12,757 nucleotides of DNA from Hyphomicrobiales bacterium (GTDB lineage Bacteria > Pseudomonadota > Alphaproteobacteria > Rhizobiales > Xanthobacteraceae): assembly GCA_016210825.1 (NCBI GenBank), contig JACQTM010000007.1:1-12757 (forward strand), in the 5' to 3' direction. A program made the position numbers and the translations under genes. The notes under the pieces are model-generated. The model saw only the letters and a list, made by a program, of their open reading frames with translations. It was not told where the DNA came from and searched no databases. Shown here piece by piece: positions 6,383 to 12,757 of this stretch (positions within the stretch are counted from its first letter, which is position 1; each line of letters starts with the position of its first letter).

Positions 6383-6551
6383 AGCGCGGGTCTAGCCCGG
6401 CGGTTGCGCTCCCGCAAGAGTGGCGCTTCCGGCGTCGACCATATCGCCCGGATTTTCCAAGCTTTTTCGCGCTCCCTGAACCTTTTTCGTTAACCCCGCG
6501 ACTAAGATTATGGAACGGCCGACAGGCCGCAGGCGCGAACAGGGGCTGGTC

Positions 6552-6815
6552 ATGCTCAAGACCTTCTCAGCAATCGGTGGTGCCGCCCTCCTTGCCGCGG
6601 CCGTGATGCTGCTTCCCGGCATGAGCCCGCAGGTCGAAGCAAGCGCACCCGCGCCCATCGCTAAATCCGACCGTCTTGATATCCGCCCGCTGGGCACGGC
6701 CTGTGCGCAACGCGCCTGGCCCTATTATGAGGCGCACTGCGTGCGTGCCCGTGTCGGCACTGTCCCGTCGCTGCAGCCGGTTCGGATCGTAACCACGGAT
6801 CGCCTGCCGAACTGA
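6552..6815 (+). CDS. Small exported cysteine-pair protein (DRLD / CX4WXYX4C type), copy 1
   Basis: An 87-residue protein of unknown function. A hydrophobic N-terminal stretch (about 5-25) predicts export or a membrane anchor. The remaining part holds DRLD (40-43), two cysteines at 51 and 63 with Trp56 and Tyr58 between them, and a C-terminal VRIV (77-80). The same signature, with identical cysteine-tryptophan-tyrosine spacing, recurs in the protein at 7700-7996. I recall similar small proteins with a WPYYE segment between two cysteines in Bradyrhizobium, annotated as hypothetical. A disulfide in the periplasm is likely. AGGGG six bases before the ATG at 6552 decides the start over an upstream ATG at 6510. 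The ankyrin gene follows 35 bases later on the same strand. Confidence 0.8.
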   Translation: MLKTFSAIGGAALLAAAVMLLPGMSPQVEASAPAPIAKSDRLDIRPLGTACAQRAWPYYEAHCVRARVGTVPSLQPVRIVTTDRLPN

Positions 6816-6850
6816 AATAACCGGCGGCAGCGAGGTGTTAGCCCTCAACC

Positions 6851-7531
6851 ATGCGATCGATTTTCGTTGCCCTGGTTCTCGTTGCAACGGCCTACCCTCT
6901 CTTCGCCCAGGTACCGCCAAACGAGGCGGACTTGCGCGCCTATCGCGGCCTGCATGGCGCGGCGGCTCGGGGCGACGTCGGCGAGATCGAGAAACTTGCG
7001 GCGGCCGGCGAAAAGCTCGAAGCGACCGACGCAAACAATCGTACGCCGCTCCATGTCGCCATCTTTCAGCGTCAGGGCGACGCTGCCCGCGCTTTAATAC
7101 GCCTCGGCTCCGATCCCAACGCACTCGACGCTGATCGCTACGATATTGTCACCATCGCCGCCGTCGCCAACGACACGCGAATGCTTCGGATCGCGCTTGA
7201 CGGCGGCGGCAATCCCCGCGCCATCACCAGCCGTTACGACGGCACAGCATTGATCGCCGCCGCCCATCTCGGGCACGCCGAGATCGTGCGCATACTCATC
7301 GCAGCCAAAGCTCCGCTCGACCACATCAATAATCTGGGCTGGACCGCGTTGATCGAAGCGGTCGTACTCGGCGATGGGGGCCGCAATCACAATTCGACTG
7401 TGGAGGCCCTAGAAACGGCCGGTGCCAATCCCAATATTCCCGATCGAAATGGCGCAATGCCGCTCGCGCTTGCGCGTACTCGAAATTACTCCGAAATCGC
7501 AAAGATCCTGCAAGCCGCCGGGGCGCGCTGA
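6851..7531 (+). CDS. Periplasmic ankyrin-repeat protein
   Basis: This 226-residue protein has a signal peptide (1-19, ending Leu-Phe-Ala-Gln) and then about five or six ankyrin repeats filling the rest. Repeat marks are LHGAAARGDVGEIEKL (34-49), TPLHVAI (65-71), GTALIAAAHLGHAEIV (about 131-146), GWTALIEAV and an end repeat GAMPLALARTRNYSEIAKIL. Loops of the DANNR and DRNG type separate repeats. Ankyrin stacks bind other proteins; nothing here shows an enzymatic domain. Periplasmic ankyrin proteins in proteobacteria include AnkB next to a catalase, but no such partner is present. The start has only a distant GAGGTG about 15 bases upstream, so expression may depend on the gene before it. It lies between two related small exported proteins. 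Confidence 0.88.
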   Translation: MRSIFVALVLVATAYPLFAQVPPNEADLRAYRGLHGAAARGDVGEIEKLAAAGEKLEATDANNRTPLHVAIFQRQGDAARALIRLGSDPNALDADRYDIVTIAAVANDTRMLRIALDGGGNPRAITSRYDGTALIAAAHLGHAEIVRILIAAKAPLDHINNLGWTALIEAVVLGDGGRNHNSTVEALETAGANPNIPDRNGAMPLALARTRNYSEIAKILQAAGAR

Positions 7532-7572
7532 GTTCCCGGCAGGGGGCCAGATATTCGCATTGTGTGGCGCGA

Positions 7573-7590
7573 AACGCGCACGTGCGCGTT
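7573..7590. promoter_or_regulatory. 18-bp perfect palindrome between the ankyrin gene and the second small exported protein
   Basis: AACGCGCACGTGCGCGTT is its own reverse complement, with a CACGTG core. It lies 42 bases after the ankyrin stop and 110 bases before the next start. Such a site could bind a dimeric regulator. As RNA it would form a 7-bp stem with a 4-base loop. A T-run begins at 7607, 16 bases later, too far for a standard intrinsic terminator. No cognate regulator gene is in the window. Confidence 0.4.
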
Positions 7591-7699
7591 GCGTATCCGT
7601 CTCCGATTTTTTTCTTTTTGCCGCGAACTTTAGGTGACGTTGCGCGTTTGCAGCGTGATTGGATCATTCAGATGTCGAACACAGCAAAAGGGGTGAAAC

Positions 7700-7996
7700 G
7701 TGTTGGATGACCGCAAGTTATTTATGCGCGTTTGCGCTGCGGTCGGGCTTTCGGCGCTCATCGCTGGCGCCGTCACCTTTGGCTCCAGCATAGGCGATGA
7801 TGCAAACGCCCTGACATTCGAACGCCCGACGTCGGAACTCAAGGGTGATCGGCTCGATATGCTGCGCGCGCCCGCACGCCAGGAGCGCGCCAGGCGTTGC
7901 TTCGGACAAGAATGGGTTTATTCCCCCGACGCCTGTCCAGGCGGAAAGCCGCGCGATATTCGGACGGTGTCGATTGTCCTCCCCGGCGCGCACTAA
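7700..7996 (+). CDS. Small exported cysteine-pair protein (DRLD / CX4WXYX4C type), copy 2
   Basis: A 98-residue protein of unknown function, starting with GTG after GGGG and a six-base gap. A hydrophobic segment (about 11-29) predicts a signal peptide or membrane anchor. The exported part carries KGDRLD (48-53), Cys67 and Cys79 with Trp72 and Tyr74 between them, and VSIV (90-93). These align with copy 1 at 6552-6815, although the stretch between DRLD and the first cysteine is six residues longer. The two are therefore probably diverged paralogues. Outside the motif they share little. A further cysteine, Cys12, is inside the hydrophobic segment. The stop shares bases with the stop of the convergent exporter gene, so no terminator separates them. 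Confidence 0.8.
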   Translation: MLDDRKLFMRVCAAVGLSALIAGAVTFGSSIGDDANALTFERPTSELKGDRLDMLRAPARQERARRCFGQEWVYSPDACPGGKPRDIRTVSIVLPGAH

Positions 7997-8604
7997 CGCC
8001 GCGCCGCGAGCAGAACCGCAGCACCCCCGAGCAAGATCACGCCCGAAACCTTGTCGGCGACGCGTTGCGCACGTCCGCTGACTGCTGCGCGGGCACGGGC
8101 AGCAAACAGCGCCCAAAGGCTGTCGCCGACTGCGCCGATCAATGCATAAGTTACGGCCAACACCCAGAGCTCCCAACGGCTTCCTTCCGCGCCGCTTAAG
8201 AATTGCGGCAGGAAGGCTGCGGTGAATACGAGGGTCTTCGGATTGGCGAAGGCGACCGCGAGGCCGCGAGCGAAAGCGCGCTCTCGGGAAATCGGCGGTG
8301 CCACAGTTGGGCCATCGACCTCGCGCGCGAGCAATTGTTGCAGGCCGAGAAATACCAGATACGCAACGCCAATGTAGCGGATCACGTCGAAATGCCGGGC
8401 AAAGAGCTCAACGATCCAGGCCAGGCCCGCGGCGACAACGGCAAGCTGTAAAATCAGACCGCAATTGACGCCGGCAACGGTCGCAAGTCCGCGCCGCGCG
8501 CCATAACGCAAGCTGGTGCCCACGATCAGCGCCACATTGGGCCCGGGCGTCGCCACGAGCAGGATACAGGCGGCAGCGAATAAGCCGTAGAGCTCGATGG
8601 ACAT
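7993..8604 (-). CDS. LysE/RhtB family amino-acid or metabolite exporter
   Basis: A 203-residue integral membrane protein of the LysE superfamily, RhtB branch, which exports amino acids or related compounds. The N-terminal family motif ATPGPNVALIVGTSLRYG (18-35) is clear, followed by GLATVAGVNCG (39-49), and NPKTLVFTAAFLPQF in the middle. Five to six membrane helices can be drawn, matching the family. The substrate cannot be told from sequence. Its ATG directly abuts the gyrA stop (TGAATG), so it is probably translated by coupling at the tail of the gyrA message. Its stop overlaps that of the convergent gene by four bases (7993-7996). Confidence 0.9.
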   Translation of the reverse strand: MSIELYGLFAAACILLVATPGPNVALIVGTSLRYGARRGLATVAGVNCGLILQLAVVAAGLAWIVELFARHFDVIRYIGVAYLVFLGLQQLLAREVDGPTVAPPISRERAFARGLAVAFANPKTLVFTAAFLPQFLSGAEGSRWELWVLAVTYALIGAVGDSLWALFAARARAAVSGRAQRVADKVSGVILLGGAAVLLAARR

Positions 8605-11310
8605 TCAACCGGACTCTTCTTCCTCGCGCAGATGTTCGACCGATACCACGCGCTCGTCCTCAGCGGTATCGAACACGATCACCCCTTGCGTCGATCGCCC
8701 TGCAATGCGGATACCGTCGACCGGACAGCGGATTAATTGCCCGCCGTCGGTGACAAGCATGATCTGGTCGCTGTCTTCAACCGGGAAGGACGCAACCACC
8801 CGGCCGGTCTTGGCGGTGAGCGCCATGGCGACAATGCCTTTGCCGCCACGGCCGGTCGTCCGATATTCGTAGGAGCTCGACCGCTTGCCGTAGCCCTTTT
8901 CCGAGATCGTCAGCACGAATTGCTCCGCCGCCGACATTTCGACATAGCGCTTTTCGCCGAGCTCGATCGCGCCGGCGGCTTCCTCCGTATCTGTCCCCAC
9001 CTCTTCCTCGGCGTTACCACGGCGAACCGCGTTGGCGCGTTTAAGATAGGCCATACGTTCGTCGGCCGTGGCTTCGGCATGGCGCAGAATAGACATTGAA
9101 ATAACGCGATCGTCCGAGGATAGCGTGATACCGCGCACGCCCATCGACGTGCGCCCCTGGAAGACGCGCACGTCCGTCACCGGGAAACGAATGCATTGCC
9201 CACCGGCCGCCGTCAGCAGCACGTCGTTGGCTTCGGTGCAGATTTGCACGTCGACGATCGCCTCGCCGTCGGAGAGCTTCATCGCGATAATGCCGGAGCG
9301 GCGCACGTCGACGAAGTCGGAGAGCTTGTTGCGCCGAACCGTTCCCTTGGTGGTCGCGAACATCACGTCGAGCTGCGCCCAGGTCGCCTCGTCCTCGGGT
9401 AGCGGCATGATGGTGGTGATGCGCTCGTCCTGATCCAGCGGCAGGATGTTGATCAGCGCCTTGCCGCGCGCCTGCGGTGCCGCCACCGGCAGCCGCCAGA
9501 CCTTTTCCTTGTAAACCATGCCGCGCGAGGAGAAATAAAGGACCGGCGCGTGCGTCGAGGCGACGAAGAGGCGGGAGACAAAATCCTCCTCGCGGGTCTG
9601 CATTCCTGCACGACCCTTGCCGCCGCGCTTTTGCGCGCGATAGGTCGAGAGCGGCACGCGCTTGATGTAGCCCTGGTGCGACACGGTGATGACCATATCC
9701 TCACGATGGATGAGGTCTTCCTCCTCGACCTCGCCCTCTTCCTCGGCAATCGCCGTGCGGCGAGGTGTTGCGAATTCCGCCTTGATGGCGGCGAGCTCGT
9801 CCTTGACGATTTTCTGGATGCGCGCACGCGAGCGCAGGATTTCGAGGTAGTCGGCGATTTCGGCGGCGAGTTTGTCGAGCTCTTCCCTGATTTCGTCGCG
9901 GCCGAGCGCCGTGTGGCGCTGCAGGCGTAGATCGAGGATCGCGCGCGCCTGTTCGGCTGAAAGCCGCGCGGTACCCTTGCTGCTAACCTTGTGACGCGGA
10001 TCGTCGATCAGTGTCACCATGGTCGCCACGGCCTTGGCCGGCCAATCCCGCGCCATTAAGGCGTCGCGCGCGGAATTCGGATCCTTGGCGCCGCGGATCA
10101 GCTTGATCACCTCGTCGATATTGGCGACCGCGATCGCCAACCCAACCAGCACATGTGCACGGTCGCGCGCCTTGTTGAGAAGAAACTTGGTGCGCCGCGA
10201 GACCACCTCCTCGCGGAACGCAACGAAGGCAGCCAGTAGGTCCTTGAGATTCATGACCAACGGACGACCACCGTCGAGCGCCACCATGTTGGCACCGAAG
10301 GTCGATTGCAGTGGCGTGAAACGGTAAAGCTGATTGAGGACGACGTCGGTCACCGCTTCGCGCTTGAGTTCGACGACAACGCGATAGCCCTGGCGGTCGG
10401 ATTCGTCGCGTAGATCGGCGACGCCTTCGATCTTTTTCTCACGCACCAATTCGGCGATGCGTTCGACCATCGCCGCCTTGTTTACTTGATATGGAATTTC
10501 GGAGATGACGATAGCCTCACGCTCCTTGCGGATTGTTTCGATCTCGACCTTGCCGCGCATAACGATGGAGCCGCGCCCGTCCGTATAGGCGGCGCGAATC
10601 CCTGATCGTCCGAGAATGGTGCCACCCGTTGGAAAATCTGGACCGGGGACGATGGCTATCAGGTCGTCGATTCCAAGCGCGGGATTCTCGATCAGCGCCA
10701 CGCAAGCTTCGATCACCTCGCCGAGATTGTGCGGCGGAATATTTGTTGCCATGCCAACCGCGATGCCGCCCGCGCCGTTGACCAAAAGATTGGGGAAGCG
10801 CGCCGGAAGAACAACTGGCTCCCGTTCGTTGCCGTCATAGTTCGACTGAAAATCGACAGTGTCCTTATCGATATCCTCAAGCAGCGCCATTGCGGGCTTG
10901 GCGAGCCGCGATTCCGTGTAACGCATGGCCGCCGGCGGATCGCCATCCACCGAACCGAAATTGCCCTGCCCGTCGATCAATGGCAGGCGCATGGAAAAAT
11001 CCTGCGCCATGCGCACCAGCGCGTCGTAGATCGCCTGGTCGCCATGCGGGTGATATTTGCCCATCACGTCGCCGACGATGCGGGCGGATTTCACGTATTT
11101 CTTGTCGGGCGTGTGACCCTGCTCGTGCATCGACTGCAGGATGCGGCGATGCACGGGCTTAAGACCGTCGCGCACGTCGGGTAGCGCGCGTGCCACGATC
11201 ACGCTCATGGCGTAATCGAGGTAGGAGCGCTTCATCTCCTCGACGATCGAAACAGGACGCGTATCCGAGGGTGGAACACCCCCCGGATTGGGATTTTCAG
11301 TGTCGGCCAA
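8605..11310 (-). CDS. gyrA: DNA gyrase subunit A
   Basis: GyrA is the DNA-cleaving subunit of gyrase (A2B2), which introduces negative supercoils. The 901-residue protein has the winged-helix/tower breakage-reunion domain (about 20-520), with the catalytic tyrosine Tyr131 in AAMRYTE. The C-terminal DNA-wrapping propeller follows, with the GyrA box QKRGGKG at 560-566, and a late RGGKG repeat lies in the final blades. An acidic/charged insertion in the propeller and an acidic tail (EEEESG) are present. In the quinolone-resistance region the E. coli Ser83 position is Gln92, while the Asp87 position is retained as Asp96. Translation starts at TTG: a TAG lies two codons upstream in frame and the next ATG is inside the conserved MKRSYLDYAM. 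No strong ribosome site is seen. The exporter gene follows without a gap. Confidence 0.98.
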   Translation of the reverse strand: MADTENPNPGGVPPSDTRPVSIVEEMKRSYLDYAMSVIVARALPDVRDGLKPVHRRILQSMHEQGHTPDKKYVKSARIVGDVMGKYHPHGDQAIYDALVRMAQDFSMRLPLIDGQGNFGSVDGDPPAAMRYTESRLAKPAMALLEDIDKDTVDFQSNYDGNEREPVVLPARFPNLLVNGAGGIAVGMATNIPPHNLGEVIEACVALIENPALGIDDLIAIVPGPDFPTGGTILGRSGIRAAYTDGRGSIVMRGKVEIETIRKEREAIVISEIPYQVNKAAMVERIAELVREKKIEGVADLRDESDRQGYRVVVELKREAVTDVVLNQLYRFTPLQSTFGANMVALDGGRPLVMNLKDLLAAFVAFREEVVSRRTKFLLNKARDRAHVLVGLAIAVANIDEVIKLIRGAKDPNSARDALMARDWPAKAVATMVTLIDDPRHKVSSKGTARLSAEQARAILDLRLQRHTALGRDEIREELDKLAAEIADYLEILRSRARIQKIVKDELAAIKAEFATPRRTAIAEEEGEVEEEDLIHREDMVITVSHQGYIKRVPLSTYRAQKRGGKGRAGMQTREEDFVSRLFVASTHAPVLYFSSRGMVYKEKVWRLPVAAPQARGKALINILPLDQDERITTIMPLPEDEATWAQLDVMFATTKGTVRRNKLSDFVDVRRSGIIAMKLSDGEAIVDVQICTEANDVLLTAAGGQCIRFPVTDVRVFQGRTSMGVRGITLSSDDRVISMSILRHAEATADERMAYLKRANAVRRGNAEEEVGTDTEEAAGAIELGEKRYVEMSAAEQFVLTISEKGYGKRSSSYEYRTTGRGGKGIVAMALTAKTGRVVASFPVEDSDQIMLVTDGGQLIRCPVDGIRIAGRSTQGVIVFDTAEDERVVSVEHLREEEESG

Positions 11311-11525
11311 AGGCTAAATCCAGATCAGTTCTTGATGCGTTTTTGATAGCTGATTCACGGCTGCGACGCCAAACAAAAACGTATTCGAAAATGGCTATTT
11401 TTACTTTTATTTTCAATATCTTAAAAGGCATCGATCATGGCAAAATCGGGCCCGTCACAGAGTCTTCACGAGGGCCAAAATAACTGCGTGTTGACCTCGC
11501 AATCACCGCCCGCTACGCCGCTTTC
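11311..11525. promoter_or_regulatory. Divergent gyrA / marC intergenic region, AT-rich
   Basis: Bases about 11380-11430 are strikingly AT-rich (ATTTTTACTTTTATTTTC and nearby) within GC-rich surroundings, as expected for a promoter region serving gyrA leftward and the MarC gene rightward. On the minus strand a TTGAAA at about 11416-11411 could be a -35 box, but no clean -10 box follows. On the plus strand TTGACC (11491-11496) is 17 bases before TACGCC (11514-11519), only a weak -10 match. An SD-like AAAAGG (11423-11428) precedes an ATG at 11437. That opens a 40-codon frame running into the MarC gene, with no recognisable product. Promoter positions remain uncertain. Confidence 0.4.
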
Positions 11526-12149
11526 ATGCTGCTCGAATTTCTCGTCTCGACACTGGTGACGATGTTCGTCGTCGTCGATCCAATCGGCCTTGCACCGACG
11601 TTCGTCGCCGTGACTGAGGGGCTGCCGGTTAGCTCGCGCCGTCACGTCGCCCTGCGCGCCAGTATCATCGCCGCGATCATTCTCGCAGGTGCGGTACTGA
11701 TCGGAAGCTGGCTGCTTGCCAAGCTCGGCATTGGCTTGCCTGCCTTCCGCATCGCGGGTGGTTTGCTGCTGTTTTCGATCGCCTCCGAGATGGTTTTCGG
11801 CGTGCGCATCGAGCGCCAGTCGCGGCAGGCGGAGGAAGCGATCGAGGAGCGCGTGCGCAACATCGCAGCGTTTCCGCTTGCGATTCCGCTGATGGCGGGT
11901 CCCGGCGCGATCACCGCGGCCTTGCTGCTCGCTAGCCGTGCCAGTAACGATTTTATACGGATGCTGATTTTGCTCGCAGTCGTCGCCGTCGTCTGTGCCT
12001 TCTGCCTGATCGTATTCCTGTTCGCGATCAGGATCGAAAAGCTGCTCGGCATCACCGGCAACGTGGTGCTTTCGCGGCTGCTGGGCGTTCTGCTCGCCGC
12101 ATTGGCGGTACAATTTGTCATCGACGGGGTGCGCGCGATTTGGACGTGA
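11526..12149 (+). CDS. MarC-family integral membrane protein
   Basis: A 207-residue membrane protein of the MarC family (UPF0056), whose transport role is still undefined despite the name. Hallmarks are the N-terminal helix with VVVDPIGLAPTF (16-27), the second conserved patch FPLAIPLMAGPGAITAALLL (116-135), and about six predicted helices. A charged cytoplasmic loop (94-112, rich in Arg and Glu) separates the two halves, which look like an internal duplication with DPIG and GPGA at matching places. No Shine-Dalgarno is visible before the ATG. The gene is divergent from gyrA and convergent with the decarboxylase gene, with 132 bases between stops. Confidence 0.92.
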   Translation: MLLEFLVSTLVTMFVVVDPIGLAPTFVAVTEGLPVSSRRHVALRASIIAAIILAGAVLIGSWLLAKLGIGLPAFRIAGGLLLFSIASEMVFGVRIERQSRQAEEAIEERVRNIAAFPLAIPLMAGPGAITAALLLASRASNDFIRMLILLAVVAVVCAFCLIVFLFAIRIEKLLGITGNVVLSRLLGVLLAALAVQFVIDGVRAIWT

Positions 12150-12281
12150 TCGTCACGGGCGAATCGCAATCGCGCGTATGATCCCCCGCGCGAAACAACA
12201 ATGCCTAACGCCTGTCCGCCGGCGCCGGATCGCAATCCTTTTTCCCAGCACACGCTTTAGTCGGTCAAAAACTGATCCGGT

Positions 12282-12757
12282 TCATTGACGCGCGGCGCGT
12301 TCGCGCGCCGATTTGAAACCGGCGACAAAGCGCGCCAGTGTCTGCGAGGTCACCCCGCGCGGTAGCATGACCTCGACCAATGAAAATTGTCCACGCCGCG
12401 CCACGGCACGCTCCAGCGCGTCTTTGAGCTCGTGCCGGCTCGCAACGCGCTCGCCGTATCCGCCGAGCGAGGGAGCAATCGCCGCAAAATGCCAGTCCTC
12501 GAGATCATTGAATTTCGATTCCGGCTGGAACACGCGCAGCATTTCCCAGCTTGCGTTATTGAACAGCACCACGATCGGATCGAGGCCGTAGCGGCGGCAA
12601 TTGCCCAATTCCCACCCGGTCATCTGAAAGGCGCCATCACCAACCAGAATGAGCGGGCGTTTTCCTGTCGCCGCCGCAACGCCGATTCCTGCCGGTACAC
12701 CGAACCCCATCCCCGCATAGTACCCGGGAGCGGCAAGCGCCGTATTCTCGATCTCCA
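12282..12757 (-). CDS. ipdC: Thiamine-diphosphate-dependent indolepyruvate/phenylpyruvate decarboxylase, C-terminal part
   Basis: The N-terminal part lies beyond the window; 157 residues are visible of a family that is normally about 540-560. The reading frame is open to the window edge, so the ATG at 12710 is internal. The segment begins EIENTALAAPGYYAGMG and contains the thiamine-diphosphate/Mg motif from GDG (12641-12633) to NN (12560-12555). It goes on with ASWEMLRVFQPESKFNDLEDW. This closely follows the remembered C-terminus of Azospirillum brasilense IpdC, a phenylpyruvate/indolepyruvate decarboxylase of the indole-3-acetic acid pathway. Decarboxylation of an aryl-pyruvate to its aldehyde is therefore the best guess. 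Other alpha-keto acid decarboxylases remain possible because the substrate pocket is partly outside the window. Confidence 0.85.
   Translation of the reverse strand, partial: EIENTALAAPGYYAGMGFGVPAGIGVAAATGKRPLILVGDGAFQMTGWELGNCRRYGLDPIVVLFNNASWEMLRVFQPESKFNDLEDWHFAAIAPSLGGYGERVASRHELKDALERAVARRGQFSLVEVMLPRGVTSQTLARFVAGFKSARERAARQ

Noticed and set aside
6516..6529. Hairpin CGGCC-GACA-GGCCG upstream of the first small exported-protein gene
   Set aside because: A five-pair GC stem in GC-rich DNA is expected by chance, with no supporting context.
6510..6551. An upstream ATG extending the first small exported protein by 14 residues
   Set aside because: The extension is arginine-rich and would bury the signal peptide; AGGGG is correctly spaced for the ATG at 6552 instead.
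11391..11483. 30-codon frame starting MAIFTFIFNILK
   Set aside because: It has no ribosome site and reflects the AT-rich promoter stretch; there is no evidence it is a gene.
12219..12243. CCGGCGCCGG palindrome and short GGAT/ATCC stem followed by five Ts, as a terminator after marC
   Set aside because: The stem next to the T-run has only four pairs and the stronger palindrome is too far from it; not convincing as an intrinsic terminator.
1..12757. CRISPR array, tRNA, rRNA, transposase or phage genes
   Set aside because: I looked for spaced direct repeats, cloverleaf-like segments and mobile-element proteins on both strands and saw none.

Overview
The window looks like chromosomal DNA of a GC-rich alphaproteobacterium of the order Hyphomicrobiales, probably near Bradyrhizobium, Nitrobacteraceae or Xanthobacteraceae. 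This rests on three things: the GyrA, CoaD and MarC proteins read as alphaproteobacterial; the gene group gyrA / coaD / cyclophilin / cyclophilin / queA / tgt is, as I recall, a rhizobial arrangement; and two intergenic palindromic elements resemble those scattered through Bradyrhizobium-type genomes. I could not run a database search, so family assignments come from motifs and remembered family sequences.

Layout. (1) 1-447: a palindromic repeat element followed by an orphan MerT-like membrane protein on the plus strand. (2) 476-2369, minus strand: a two-gene unit with a periplasmic Bug/TctC solute receptor and a cytoplasmic amidohydrolase related to 2-pyrone-4,6-dicarboxylate lactonase. (3) 2438-6382, minus strand: coaD, an exported cyclophilin, a cytosolic cyclophilin, queA and tgt, running in that order. 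A structured repeat of about 126 bp sits between the second cyclophilin and queA. QueA and Tgt act in queuosine modification of tRNA; Tgt inserts preQ1 and QueA adds the epoxycyclopentane moiety. (4) 6552-7996, plus strand: an island of exported proteins, with two small cysteine-pair proteins that share a motif on either side of a periplasmic ankyrin-repeat protein. (5) 7993-11310, minus strand: gyrA with a LysE/RhtB exporter abutting its stop codon. (6) 11311-11525: a relatively AT-rich divergent intergenic region. (7) 11526-12149, plus strand: a MarC-family membrane protein. (8) 12282-12757, minus strand: the C-terminal part of a thiamine-diphosphate decarboxylase of the indolepyruvate/phenylpyruvate type, cut by the window edge.

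Most of the window is ordinary housekeeping and accessory metabolism. No phage, CRISPR array, transposase, tRNA or rRNA was seen. The observations most worth following are: a Tgt in which all four canonical zinc ligands are replaced together; the repeat upstream of queA, whose end carries a Shine-Dalgarno-like GGAGG held in a predicted stem; and the pair of small exported proteins sharing a DRLD...CX4WXYX4C...VxIV signature. I did not find a convincing new multi-gene system; the ankyrin and small-protein island is the closest candidate.
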